From assembly GCF_022539665.2 (NCBI RefSeq), contig NC_081336.1, positions 4,914,221 through 4,978,220 on the forward strand: 64,000 nt of DNA, given 5' to 3'. Positions 43,796 through 56,429 of the stretch are shown here, in pieces. Position numbers and translations under genes: made by a program. The stretch is from Daphnia carinata. Taxonomy: Eukaryota; Arthropoda; Branchiopoda; Diplostraca; Daphniidae. A model generated the notes under the pieces. It was not told the origin of the DNA. It was given only the letters and a program-made list of their open reading frames with translations, and did not search any database. Every line of letters starts with the position of its first letter. Position 1 is the first letter of the stretch.

Positions 43796-45544
43796 CTATT
43801 CCATGTTCGGTGACAAGATTCCCGCCACCGTGCTGGAATCAGGCTCGTCCCCATTTTTGGGCTCTCGCACTTCAGCGACACAAGTCAATAACAAGACATC
43901 AACGTGGTTCCTCAGCCTCCGATGTTCAATCATCAAATAAACAATAAGTGGTACTGGAAACAGAAATCCAATAACCCACTCAAATGGGTACCGCTTGACG
44001 TTCTCCTGTTCTTTCATTGTCGGCGTAGGCCTTCGACGGCTTTCAGATGCGAACTCGCCCCTGCTTTGTCTATACGCGTTTGTGGACGAAGCGCTGCTGG
44101 TGAATCCTCCATTATTGGGCTCTTTACCCCTGGTGGCGGGTTGCTCCATCACCGGCACCAGCAAGCTGCTCAGCATCCCGGCCGCTTCTTCGTCAATGAT
44201 ACTTGTGACGTTCACTAGCAGCATCTGTCGAAAGCTCGCTTGCAGAACGCTGTCTTCTGAGGTTGCCGAACAAAGTCTTGTGATTTTTATCACCCCTGCT
44301 GCTGGTAGAACTTGTGGCAAACCTATTCCACCAATCCTTTTACCAGGGCACTGGAGTACTATAGTCACATTGTCCTTCCCCGCGTAGCCCCGCTTTCGTC
44401 CTCCGACATAAAACAGATCTATGCCGGCCCACTTTTTACTGTCCAAATGACAATTCTTTTGAATTGCTCCCTGCTCCTGTAGAAACACGGCCGCCGTACA
44501 GCTTTTCATTCTTCCTTGTCGTCCTGGTCAATGGGCTTTAAGAAAGGGCACATACGTACCCATGAACGGCGCACATTTTCGTGCTTCATCGGCGTTGAAC
44601 TCCACAAACAGTTGACGATCCGGCGACACTCCCAAATACGAAGCCAACCCAGCGTAAGAGTGGGACATCGACTTCCCTTTGCTGGTGGCCACTGGCATCG
44701 GGATCACACTGGAAATCTGCAAAGAATAATTAAATTCAAATACCGGTAAATGAATAAATAACCGAATGTTGCCGTTTGCCAGTGCCACCTCCACCCTAGC
44801 TTCTTGATAGGCCCTCCAGCCATTACCCCCTTGAAGGGCTGGTGTCAGCCCACATCCTTGTGGTAACGCCTGTCGAACGGACTCCAACGCTTGAGTCAGT
44901 ACATTCGGGGGGCAGCTTCAAGGGTGGCATCAGCAGGCATCAGGGGTGACAGCTTCCCTATTGCTGCGTCCGCCAGCCCAGTCTGCCAGCCGTGCAGGAC
45001 GTCCGCCGTCCAGTCCAATGAGCGGTTAGCTTTCTTAATCGACCTCGCTACTTTTTGGAGATAAAGCAATTCTCTCGCCAGCTCTCGTTGAAGGTTTTTC
45101 TCAGCTGAGCTTGTTCGCGGCGCATCTGTCCCGACGCCGCCATCAAGCTGTCAATTTCTGCTTCATGTTCCGCCAGGTGTCCCGGCGGACATCCCCCCTG
45201 AATGTCCCGGAATGTCGTGACATTCAGAATGCTTGAATGCACCGACTCCAGCTCCTGGGTGGTAGCATTCCCAAATAACCAGCTAAGTAATTTGCTTCCA
45301 GCGTCGAACATCCCTCGTCTCCGCCGGGTCCCATCGCCTTTCAGGGCTCTCTCTAGCTCCCTGAACTCTTGCCGCCGACGTTCCGCCCAGGACTTGATTT
45401 CAACTAAGTCGAACGCACGTCCCTCCAAGAATTGCTTTACTTCCATTGGAAAATTTCCCGTTGCGACTTTGTCAAACGCTCGAAGCATTTCGTCCACCCA
45501 GTTGGTGACACGCTTAATCACCTGCTCCGCCCTTTTGGTCGGCA
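43796..45544 (-). pseudogene. Baculovirus-F/errantivirus-like env, broken
   Basis: Three minus-strand open pieces run in order: 45,521-45,048, 44,887-44,528 and 44,509-43,796. The first holds a furin-type site RRRR followed by GMFDAGSKLLSWLFGNAT, the typical position and look of the F-protein cleavage site and fusion peptide. The second has LPVFEFNYSLQISSVIPMP. The third ends with a hydrophobic membrane segment (WVIGFLFPVPLIVYLMI) and a polar tail. Piece 1 to 2 changes frame; piece 2 to 3 is interrupted by an in-frame stop. The N-terminal part upstream of the cleavage site is short, fused by the deletion to the protease stub. It cannot encode a full envelope. Confidence 0.8.
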
Positions 45545-47623
45545 GTCCACTAAAGCTTCAACCGGACATCCACCAATCCAGATTTCTTCTGTGGGCTGTT
45601 GATCGCCGCCATTGGCCACTCCATTTGATTGGCTTTGCTCTCCGCCAATCATAGCACAGGCTGCTTTTGGCTCCTCCCCCTCCGGCTTTGTAGGCTTTGG
45701 CTTGCCGTCTCGCCTCTTCTTCACAATTTCTTGTGATATGCCCTTCTTCATCGCAATTATAGCATCTGAACGGGTTCTTCTTCTTCGGCTTTCGGTTATT
45801 TTCATTTTTTTCGTTCTCGATGCTTTTCTTTCTCGACGGCCCTCTCGCCTTCGCCAGCTCATCGCGCAGCTCCTGTATCTGCCACTGGAGCTCCTGCATC
45901 TTGTCAAAGCCTACTCCCCCGATGGGAGCTTTCTCATTCTCCCGGCGCGCATCTTCATAGCCTCTCTCGTAGGCCGTTTTCACAGCATCTGCATGGAGTC
46001 TTGCTTTTTCCAGAAACTCCTCGCAGGTCATGGTTCCGAGCACGTACAGCCTTTCGTGAAGTGCTGGGCTTAACCCCCTGAACAGGTGGTCAATGCAAAC
46101 TTCTTCCGCCATATCTGGTTGTACGATACGGCACAAATCCATAACGTCGTGGTAGTACTCGGTTATGTCTTCGTCTTTCCCCTGGACTTTCATCCTCAGC
46201 TTCCTCTCCATTTGTCGCTTCAAGTTCACCGCAACAAACTGCTCCAAAAACAACGTCTTGAGTCCAGGCACTTCCCGCTCGCGCGCTGGCTGCCCTTGCT
46301 CCCCCAACAATCTCTCTCTCCGGTCTTCCCATGGCTATGGACGAGCGTTCCGCGCCTCAGGGCCTACAATCCACTTGTAGGTCGCTCCTTCGAGCGACAC
46401 GTCTATCGCTCTCGCCAAATCATTATTGGTCCATCTGCTATGGCGACCTATCCTTTCGAATCGGTCAATCTATTCCACTGCATTTTTTTGGCCGTTCCCC
46501 GGAATTTCTCAGGCTCCTTATACTGGAAAATCGGCCTTTCCGCCATGTCTTTCTCGTCTTCCAGAAAAGGATCCCACGCTAGTTCCTCTTCTTGAGCTAT
46601 GGACTGTCGCCTTGGTGAATCATCGACACTAAATCCACTTCTTTCTGGCCTGACTAACACCGCTGCGTGCGGCATGCTAGCCCTCGCGGCGGTAGGCCTT
46701 CGCGAGGGCTTCTTCTTTCCAAGTCCGCACCTCGCTCTTTCGCCGCGTCGTGTTCTTCCGTCAAGAGCTGCCCGCTATCGGCACCCGACGATCTCTCGGG
46801 TGATGCCAGGATCCCACGCTAGTTCCTCTTCTTGAGCTATGGACTGTCGCCTTGGTGAATCATGACACTAAATCCATGCTAGCCCTCGCGGCGGTAGGCC
46901 ACCTCGCTCTTTCGCCGCGTCGTGTTCTTCCGTCAAGAGCTGCCCGCTATCGGCACCCGACGATCTCTCGGTGATGCCAGTGGTGTCGGCTTCCACACCA
47001 ACCGTGCTTCTCCTCTCGACAGTGCCTTCCGCTTCCAATGACACTGGACGCGCCCCTTCCTGGTTTTCGGTCACCGTCTCTTGCGTCACGAGCGAGTTCG
47101 TTTTGATAGTCTGCTGAGCTCGCGACTCTTGATCGCTGCTAATGGCCTCCACCTTCTGCCGCCTACTTTCCGCCGGAATGGCTTGTATTTCGATCCTTTC
47201 CTGGCTTACGGGTCCTGTTACTTGCGGGATAAGCGACGCAGCGTCGTCCACCTCCGGTCGTCGCGTATGCAATTTCCGGTCTCGGTTGACAATCTGCTCT
47301 TCCTGTCGTTCGTCCTCTTCCGCTCCGTCTCGTGTGTCGACCCTGCTCCCAACACCACAGACACACTCACGATGCTTTTGTGCCCCTGTGGGCTCGTATC
47401 CCCCTTTTCCCGCAACACACCTGGTTTCCTGACCCTCCGAAACCTGGTGACTCTGAGCCTCCACGAATTCCTCACCCAGTTGTGTGGAATCCAACTCAAA
47501 CTGCGTCAGATCTGGGATATCACCTTGTTGGGACGCCTCTCCGGTCACACACGCACCTCTCTGCCCGAAAGTGAGCTCACTCACCTCACCAGGAGGGCCT
47601 CTTGACCGCCCCTTAGACCGCAC
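45545..47623 (-). pseudogene. gag with CCHC zinc knuckle and protease stub, broken
   Basis: The frame 46,310-45,558 carries a retrotransposon gag capsid-like region (FVAVNLKRQMERKLRM, YYHDVMDLCRI, HLFRGLSPALHERLY). A coiled-coil stretch (MQELQWQIQELRDEL) and a zinc knuckle CYNCDEEGHITRNC follow. The adjacent frame continues to IGGCPVEALVD, the beginning of an aspartic protease, and stops shortly after. The upstream frame 47,623-46,868 is a long charged low-complexity N-terminal region. Frames do not connect, and a partial tandem duplication interrupts the middle. Confidence 0.8.
46568..46978. repeat. Imperfect tandem duplication within gag
   Basis: Copy A is 46,568-46,807. Copy B (46,808-46,978) repeats it but lacks two internal segments of about 35 and 30 bp. 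Shared starts: aggatcccacgctagttcct. Confidence 0.9.
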
Positions 47624-47928
47624 TGATGTTGCACCTGCCTCCTGTTATCTCGTCGAAGTTCGTGTCGTTGGCCTCAAACCCGTGTAAGAGGTCTGAATTT
47701 CCTTCGCCGCCTCTTCAGCTGCTCGTCTACGACTCCTTTCCCCGGCGTCTGAAATCACACCTCTCCCGTGAGACATCAAAACGAGGACCCTCTGCGACCC
47801 ACTGTCAATCACACGTTCTATCAGACCGTTGTTGTGGCCTCGTGCCCAACAATAAATTGCTGAGTTCGACTTCCAGAGGCCCCTCACAACAAACGCCTAC
47901 CTGAGTTAAACGTGCATTTGGCCAGTTA

Positions 47929-47951
47929 CGAACGCAGGAGCATCTCCACCA
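47929..47951 (-). promoter_or_regulatory. Primer-binding-site candidate
   Basis: The + strand reads ...gcaggagcatctccacca right up to the LTR edge at 47,952, i.e. a tRNA-like 3' end with CCA. I could not match it to a particular tRNA; none of the array's tRNAs fits. Confidence 0.5.
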
Positions 47952-48230
47952 TGTAACAACTCTGGGTTGCGGTTCGTTTATTGGACTCACTTCACAAGAT
48001 ACAGCACTACACAACAGGTGACAACACAATCGACTATCCGACGATTACGACACAACAGCTTGGCTACTCACTGAATGACTACTTGACTACCGTTCAACTA
48101 ACCCCTCTGCCTTGTCAGAGTCGGGCTTTTAAAGCTCCCGACATCCGGTCAGAGTGGCAATACTAGCCAACGCTTGACTTGCGAATCGCCTATCAGCATG
48201 CGATAAGCGACAAAGTCCATTGGCGCTACA
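47952..48230 (-). repeat. 5' LTR of the gag-env element
   Basis: 279 bp, TGTAGCGCC...TTGTTACA on the minus strand, so it has TG/CA termini. Matches the copy at 43,397-43,661. Confidence 0.88.
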
Positions 48231-49979
48231 GTATCTTCGTCCCAAGCCCCCACCAAAACCTCCGCAGAACTCATTACTTTCGTTATTACAATGTAGGTCT
48301 TTATCTATGGTTTTGCGGCAAATAGTATTTTTTTATTACAAAATGTACTTATCTTTAATTATCTATACATATAATTTTCTTATTCATCAGTGTATTAAGG
48401 GGTGCTTCAGCCCCCTCCCCCCGGGATCTCCTATGGAATAAGGACATCAGTCAGGGGGAGAGGGCAATACTAGGACTGGAAACGCCAGTAACAAACTGTC
48501 AAGGAGTAAAAACCAAACAATGTGTGAAAGATATTACTTTTACACTAAATGAGCCGTATAAAGCAATAGATTGAACATGTAATCCTGCATAAACATTACA
48601 AATCTGAATTCAAACAAGCAAGTTATGATGAAATGATTAGACGAGCAATTGATAACGCTGTTTGGAATACGGAAAACTATGTAAGACGTCCGGTTTCTCT
48701 TTTCAAACAGCGGATATTCAGGAGTTTTCTGAAGGAGAAATAGGACCGGGCAAATATTATTTGAAATTTCTCTCCTAATTCTCCGGGTCCTATTTCGTCT
48801 GGTCAAATTTTTGGATACTAAAGCTCCGGGTACTAAAACTCCAGGTTATTATTTCTCCGGCTACCGTACAAATTACTGCGTCAGTACCCCAGTTATTTTC
48901 CTTATGGGGATAACGAACCAGTGTTCTTCATCTATGCTTATTGAGTAACTCTATCGCTACTTCTAATAAAAAAAGAAAATTCTTTTCATTCGTCAAATTT
49001 ATTATATTCATATCCATATGCATACCAAATTTTGACGAAAAAACTGGCTGTGTATTTTGCTATGAAAAAAGTGAACACGACGATAAGTCTCCTCACGATC
49101 CATGTTAGCCACTCCCAAATTAACTCCATAACGACAGGAGCCCATGAAATCCCTTGTTCCATGTTTTTCTTCCGATTGGAACTGATACGACCTGCAGTAT
49201 AAGAGGAATCTCAACAGGTTTCCTTTGCTTTGGTCTATTGGTCCAATACAAGATGTAATAACACTAAAGGAATAAACTAAGTAAAATCGTTACCATTGGC
49301 TTGACAGAGTTGATCAACGTGACGTGACTCTTCACATCTTCATCACAATGAATAATATTATTCTGCTAAAGAGAACGGGATCTATATCTCGGATATGAAA
49401 GGTTAGTTAAATAATTATTTAACCCATAAGAGTTTAACTAATTGATCTTAGATAAGAACCATTGGTAAAGCTTAAAGTTTTCACCAACGTGCAGGGCTTT
49501 CGGTTCATGCCACACGCCTTACAGATCATTACGTAAAGGGACGAAACTTCTTGTCAATTTAATGCTTCATAAACTTCTCTCATGAAACTCGAGCAAAATG
49601 TGTTAGATGCAAACGTGTTTAGATCTTTAATAAGCATCTGTTCTGGTTTTCAACTTACCTTGCCTCTTGTTCTCGTTAATTCCTACTGAATTTTTAGATA
49701 TTTCTTTCGGAAGACCCCGGCAGCTGATGCTTAAGATGGATCCAAGCACATCTACCAAGTACAAATACGTTAACGACGCTGGATAACCTGGCCAAAATAT
49801 CGACTGAAGATAATGTGCAACACTGGCTTCGATTGCGTGAAGACATTGTGTACACTGAAAGGAAGTATCTAACAGAGAAGGACAACCTAGATGAATGTAA
49901 AGTTAGTTTAATAAAAAAAAAACTATTCTAACATTCAAATACCATCACGAGTGTCAATTTTAATAGAAATGTTTCAGCC
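48231..49979. other. Spacer, possibly with BEL gag traces
   Basis: Mostly featureless. At about 49,785-49,905 (+) a frame reads LDNLAKISTEDNVQHWL and then REDIVYTERKYLTEKD. It lies upstream of and in the same orientation as the BEL/Pao pol, so it may be part of its gag, but I do not recognise a domain. Confidence 0.35.
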
Positions 49980-52847
49980 TAGAACGTCAGGCTTCTGTTT
50001 CCCCACTGTTGGAACATCAGCATCAGGCGGACTGCAAGTCACCAGAAGATCTAAGAGCCCTTAGCATGCTGAACTCGCAGACGAAGAATTTTGGCCATTG
50101 GATGTTAGGTGCCTATTTTCTGGCGAGAAGGATAGCCAACTTTACCAGATAACCAGGTTTTAGCAGAGAGTCGAAACAGAAGCATTGGTAGCCGTTTCCA
50201 GCAGGGACCAGGATTCGAACAAAACTACCGTGTGTTATACAAATTAATTTCGACGAGGGTTACGCAAGGCGATTAACTGCAGAGGAGAAAGCGATGGATG
50301 GCTCGGTGTAATTTCTAGGACATTTCGGTGTCCGAAAACCCTCAGACGAGAAGGTTCGTGTGGTATTTGACTCGGCAGCTAAGTTCCTTGGTCGTTGCCT
50401 TAATTTCAGCATCGGCAGTAGGCCAGCCTTGCAGAACCCGCTACCTGCTATACTCATCAAATTCCGTGAAGGAGGAATTGCTTGGGCGGCAAACCTTAAA
50501 GCAATGTTCAACCGTATACGCCTCCAACCTGAAGATAGATGTTTTCACCAATTTACCTGGCCGGAGGAAGATAGCACCGGTTGCGTCTGTGAGATGACTC
50601 GACTTACGTTCGGTGTTAATTGTTCCCCATTCATCGCCATCCGCACTACGTGGCAAGCAGCAGACGATGCAGGGCCTGTAATGAAAGAGGCCGCAGCGGC
50701 TGTACAAAATAATGTTTACGTTGACGATTCTTTAGGATCCATCGAAATACATTGAAACTGGAATCAAGGTCGCAATGGCGGTCAGAAACGTCCACGCCGA
50801 TGGTGATTTCCATCTACAGTGGTAGACCACCAACTCCCGACAATTTCGTGCTATTATTTAAACAGCGGACACTAAAATGGTTCTAGGTGTGATTTGGAGA
50901 CCTCGTCGAGACACCTTTAGTTTTAATATCAGTGGACTTAATAGTGTTGTGTATACGCATTTCGGTCTGATCTGTAAAGTGGCAAAAACATTTTTATCCA
51001 TAAGGTGCAGCCTCCCTGATCACCGTGAAGTGAAAGTCAGGTTACGAGAGTTTGGTGTATAAGGTCTCGATTGGAATGCTGATGTAACTGGAGAAGAACG
51101 TCATGGGTGCCAGCAACAGTTCTCAACTTAGCATCAGCTGCAAGTCTTCGAGTTTCCTCATTGCTTGTTCCTTGATGAGGATTGAATCCATAATGTGGAG
51201 CTTCATACTTTCTGTGACGCCTCGGAAGAGGCGTATGCTGCCGTTAGCTATATACGCAATGTGCATGAAGATGGGACCTTCATTGTTCGACATGTGAGCA
51301 CGCGTCAAAGAAGACTTTATCTATTCCTAAGTTTAGCTGAATGCAGATCTTTTTGGGGCTCATTTAGCCCAATTCATCAAAAGTGCATTAACGCAAAACG
51401 TCCACGGGCGGTATTTTTGGACTGACAGTAGTACGGTCAGAAACTGGGTATGTGCTACCGCACGCGTCCTTCTACCAAGCTATTGCCAGTCATCAAGCGG
51501 GATAGATTTAAACTCTTACTGATCTCGAAGAATGGAGATTTGTGCCCGGTAAGATCAATCCAGCAGACGCGGTCGCCGGTCGCAGTTACTGAAGAGATTC
51601 GCCCGTTAAAAATACATACGATAACTACGCACCCTGCCTTTAACTGGGAAAAGTTTCAGCTCTCGCCCGACGACATAGCAGCACTGTTAAGGTTGGAAAG
51701 TAAATATTTGGAACTGATTCAACAGGGCCAAAAGGAAGTTTATGCCGACGAGTTAAGTCTAGTCCAAAACGGGCAAGATGTCAGGCCCTCTTCAAGTCTT
51801 CGTACTCTTACCTCAATTGTTGATAAAGATGATTTTTTGTGGCTGGATGGGCGAATTAATAAAGTTAAATTGCCCTTCAATAATGTACATCCTATACTAC
51901 TGCCCGGATGATGACATATTTTTGCTAAGGAAATCAACACATCTACACATATGGATAACGAAAGGTCTTGAAGCCATTAAGAAAGTGTGGCGAGGCTGTT
52001 CAGTAGAAAATGCAAAGAGCGACCAGCTTCGTAATTAATGGGCGAATAACCTGTTATCCGGCTGGATATCGAAGCCCCACCATTTACCCGGACGGCCAGT
52101 GACTATTTCGGACCGCTTGAGATAAACTACGCCCGAAATCGTGTGGCCAAAAGATCGGACGCCTTGCTTACTTGTCTTGTTGCCCGTGCTGTCTATCTAG
52201 ATATTGCAGCTACATTGTTCTCTGACGACTTATGCCATGGGCTGGTCAGAAAACCGCGCAGCCTATACTCGGTGGCGCTCATGAAGCGTTTGTTCGGTAG
52301 GTTAAAAAGGCTTTGTATGCTGCGTTAGAGGTAGAACGGAGTGTTCTCCTTCACCCGACAGAAAACACTCTGAGAACGTTGTTATTTGAAGTTGCTGATC
52401 TGCTGAATTCCAGATCCCTGAACTATGCCTATTCGGATCCTGATGACCTACGTCCTTTTACAACCAATGATTTTCTCAACCGGCCACCAACGGCTGATCT
52501 TCCAGCAGAAGAATTCCAAGATGCTTCCTCAATGAGAGAATTACCGTTATGTCCAGAGGATGATCAATCTCTTTTTGAATCTCTGGAAAGGAAGCTACCT
52601 TCAATCTCTGGCTAGAAAGAATTGGCAGACTCACCAGCGGAATTTCTAACTTGGGGATTTCGTTATGGAAATTGATAAGCAGCTCAAGCGAACTCATTGG
52701 GTAACTGATCGGATAGTTAATACCTACCCCTGGGTTGACGGACTCGTCCGGACTGTGGATATTCAGAAAGACAATGACATTTTTCCCGAGGCATTCACCA
52801 GTTATGCCTTCCTGAAGCAAACTCGACTGTTGAAGATTCGCCAGTAG
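49980..52847 (+). pseudogene. BEL/Pao retrotransposon pol, broken
   Basis: Reverse transcriptase motifs are seen in order: GHFGVRKPSDEKVRVVFDSA, GRCLNFSIG, ALQNPLPAILIKFRE, MTRLTFGVNCSPF and NNVYVDDSLG (catalytic YVDD). RNase H follows (VLGVIWRPRRDTFSFNISGL, ELHTFCDASEEAYAAV), then integrase fragments (SDYFGPLEINY, LLTCLVARAVYLDI) and the family's C-terminal region (ADLLNSRSLNYAYSDPDDL, DRIVNTYPWVDGLVRTV). At least six frameshifts or stops interrupt it. This order and the motifs are typical of BEL/Pao pol. Confidence 0.9.
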
Positions 52848-53200
52848 AGGGGGGAGCATGAATCGGCAAAGACGCATTAATTTAGTGATTTAGAAAATTG
52901 CGTGCTTTCTTAATTTCGTTCCTATTATTTGGCAACCCAGCCCGCCTTAGCCTAGAGCAGTAGTTAGTTTGACAGAAAGTGGCAAGATTGTCAATTACTG
53001 TCGCTGGTGGTATGCGTATACTGTTCTTGATCGTGCTAGGCTGGTTGACATACATGAGGTAGTAAATGTCCTTCTATTCTTTACATCTTACTTGCTTGAT
53101 TTCTTTTATTTCTTTTCTCAGTGTTGTTGCTGTACCTTGTTATCCTTGGTGGTAATTGCTGGTGTGGTTAAGTACTAATTCCATCATACGCTGGCATCTC
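52848..53200 (+). repeat. Probable start of the BEL/Pao 3' LTR
   Basis: A purine tract gtagaggggggagca directly after the pol stop is followed by TGAATCGGC at 52,859. This is the expected PPT-LTR junction. The right end is not determinable because no second LTR was found. Confidence 0.5.
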
Positions 53201-53252
53201 ATATTATTGCACAACTTCTTGAAAGTCTATTTACTGTATGTGCTTGTAGACA

Positions 53253-53760
53253 TTGCCCAATGACATTTTATTATCTCAGTGGAAGTATACGTACATACAT
53301 CTTCAAATTTATAGCTTAGTTAGAGCTGTTACAATACCATCCTTCAAGAAGACCTCGAGCAAGGAAGCCCTAAAGCCGCCATTATCACGCCCACATTGGG
53401 GTAGCAGGCAACGTTTCACACTGAAACTATACATGCCGATTTCGGAAGAATCGGTGGATGAGGAGCGGCGTAGAGAGATCCGCAAGAACAACAACAGGGC
53501 TCTAAATGCTAGAGGCTCTAAAAAGAAAAGACCCAGTACGAGGCCAAAAAGACCTTACAAGAGGTTCATAAGGTTAATTGGTTCAAGCTGCATGAAAGTG
53601 ATTCCGATGGATTGCCTATTTCTACCAAGGAATGGATCGGGATAAACGTACCATTGATGACATGGATCCAAAATAAACTACCAATCCTGAACACAATGAA
53701 CGTTTGTGTGACCGATGAATGTAAGTCTTTTGCATCTTCTCCCGTCATCATCTACAAAGC
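53253..53760 (+). other. Unidentified open frames, possibly pseudogene
   Basis: A 130-codon frame (53,253-53,645) contains SVDEERRREIRKNNNRAL and a basic run KKKRPSTRPKRPYK. A second frame continues with NWFKLHESDSDGLPISTKEW. They look like one coding stretch split by a frameshift; I recognise no family. Confidence 0.3.
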
Positions 53761-56429
53761 AGTTCGTCCCGTATATTTTTGCCAAGAATTGGGCGAATCC
53801 CACATCCTTCATGCATGAAACGACGAAAGCTTAAGCGCCATTTAGCCTTTTGCAAAACTGCGCTTGCCCAAGCCGCCGGATAACGTGAGTTATTCGTAAC
53901 ACTGGGTTTTTTAGTCGGATAATTAAGACCGACAGTACATTTTTTTTGGAAAAATTACAATCTATTTTGCAATATATTTCTATGGTGATGGGCAGTGTTG
54001 CCCGTTCATGCATCTTGGAGACCAACTTTACACAACCAGTCTTTACATTCTAAGAAAAACCTCACGAACTTTAATTCCTCCATCTTAAAAGCTGTTTGCT
54101 ATGTCTGTGACGTGGCACAAGGGAATGGGAAAATGTTGAATCAGGTAGCTCATACAATCAAATGCATACCGACTACCAACAGTGTTTAATACCTAATTGG
54201 GGTTCGTGATATTTCCCCAGTCTTCGGCTTACCGATAGTAGCGGCCTCTCACCTATAAGTTGAGAGATACGAAGTAGGTAAAATGTACCTGTTGAATGAG
54301 TTGCCAGATGTTAAAACCGCTAGGAGGAGTGACCGGGCTTACAGTGCCCTGTGTCTCAAATAGATGAACCGTTCCTCTGGAAACTGATGATAGGGCTGCC
54401 CACACGAACGTTGAGAAAGATCGAAAACTCGACGACGTAAATTGCCACACTATATATGGCTAGAAGGTTGGCCGTTGCTGCTCCAATGATAACCAATTTA
54501 ATACTGTCTTTGGCCTCGTTATTCGTATTATTTTATGTTTACCTCTCTATTAGGCACTATCCGTAATAACCATGGACTAGATGAACTAAATTCCTAAAAG
54601 TTATTCCTACTCACGATTGAAAAACACATGTGGGATTTTCAACAATGGGGCCAACTTGGGGATACACTGCGCAAAATATTAGATCGTAAAAATTTCGAAC
54701 GTTGTCCATAGGAGAGATTTAGTTAACCGGTAGCCAATCTGTAGTGACAGATATGGATCTTAATCGCTCTTGTTGTAGCAAGCGATTTTATGATTGAGTG
54801 CTATTATTATAGCCTAGCTGTAGCCTAGTTACGTTAACGGTAGGCTTTCTACTGTTATTATTTAAGTCGCTGCGTGTAGGTTTCATTAAAATTATTCTCA
54901 AGCTATTTCTTACAAAGTAATAAACTAGAAAAATGCAGCTAAAAGTTTTGACAGCGGGAATTTACATTCCCAGTTTTAGGTATTGGAACAAATCATGCTA
55001 GAGCGAACGATTAAAGCATGGGATAAGATCTTAGACACAGAACGACATTCAATTGATTACATCAAACAACAAATTAAAATGTGCATTTCTTTTTGCTGCA
55101 AAATTTTCATGCATAGAAAACCATCATGATTACTGTTGAGTTGGCCGCAACGTGAAGAACAAGTTGACCCGCATATTACAAAAAAATGCCCAATTAGCGC
55201 CATCAAAAGTGTTACTAATTCGTTTTTTTATAAAGAGTTTTCCTATTATATTTCTCAGTAAGCCTTGGAAAATAGTTTACAAAAAAGTAGAAAACAAAAA
55301 TATTTATTTGGATTTCACCGTACCGGTAGTTTTTCTGTTTGTTTAATTACACTTTTTTTTAGACTGAATCCTCCCTAGCGGGCATATATGACCGCAACGG
55401 ATTAACAATGACCTTGGCTTACATCGAGTATCTGACTTCCTGGGCTGATGTTATCATTGTGTTAACTTAAGGTGTAATAAAATTTGAAAACATAAATAAT
55501 TCAATTTCAATAATTAATTACTACTTGGGATGACTTGGATTGCATCAGGAAATAGTTTTATTTTTGCTTAGTCAGTATTTTTGCCAGTTGACCTCTTACG
55601 GCCCGAACTAAATCAGTCGCCAAAAACTCCCGATCCCAGAATCCTTTGCAAAATCACTTGATGCTGTTATTTCTGTAACTGGGTTTTAAAAACACAAGGG
55701 AATTCCCCAAAGCGGATGTTTAAAATTTTACACTATTCCAAATTTTGCATAGCGTATGCTGTGGAACCCATCAGTAGAAACGCAACCGAAGGCTTCGAAA
55801 ATTGCTTAAATCGGTGAAAGTGGAGAAAGTTGGACATACATGACTGTTACCTTTTTAATAAATTGGTGCTGCAGTACTTCTAATTTTGTTCGTAGCTCAA
55901 ACCTAATGAATTTGGATTGTTTCCGATAAAAATCAAATCTAATGGATTCCAAACTGATTATTCAGTTCAGCTGAACTAATCAGATAACGAACGAATTACA
56001 CTTGATATCCTAAATATTACGGGCTAATTAAGAATATTTCACTATTTTTGAATGAGTCGACCTCTCATACAATTAGAGAGCAAGTAATGATTTGTCCGAC
56101 GTCAAACAGGACGTTAAGAGGGACCTTTGCGTAACCTGACTACCTTCACGTGATTCCTTAAGAAGAAGCTCTCGATTAGCGTCCTACCTTTTACATCTGT
56201 CTTGTGTACATACTATGTAGAATTTTGTTTGGATGCTTGTTGTAAGCATCCCGTACAGCACGTTAAGCTTACCCAAGCCTTGAGTTAGCTTAGATTGCGA
56301 CCGCTCCAAACCCCTCCAAGCTAACGATTCCAAGCTTAAATTTTTACGACTTATGCTTGGAAATTCAAGCTAACCCAGGCCCGCGCGTCGCTAGCTTATA
56401 TCAGGCAAAGCGAAAAATAGAACCCTGTG
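53761..56429. other. Intergenic, nothing recognised
   Basis: AT-rich with short open frames only. Near 56,270-56,400 several aagctt / ttggaa words form small inverted repeats; they may belong to the flank or the outer end of the following LTR. Confidence 0.5.

Larger units (their letters stand above)
43401..48230 (-). mobile_element. Defective env-bearing Ty3/gypsy (errantivirus-like) element
   Basis: Two LTRs flank a minus-strand gag and env; protease is cut after GGCPVEALVD and reverse transcriptase, RNase H and integrase are absent. PBS-like and PPT-like sites sit at the expected LTR borders, so the ends are real and the pol loss is an internal deletion. Frameshifts and stops in env and gag make it non-functional as a virus-like element. 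Errantiviruses are insect and crustacean gypsy elements that acquired a baculovirus F-type env (family knowledge). Confidence 0.85.

Noticed and set aside
43904-47904. Plus-strand open frames across the gag-env element
   Set aside because: Shadows of the minus-strand gag and env frames; GC-rich sequence keeps several frames open.
43401-48230. One of the array tRNAs as primer for the adjacent LTR element
   Set aside because: The PBS-like sequence next to the 5' LTR does not match the 3' end of any of the six array tRNAs.
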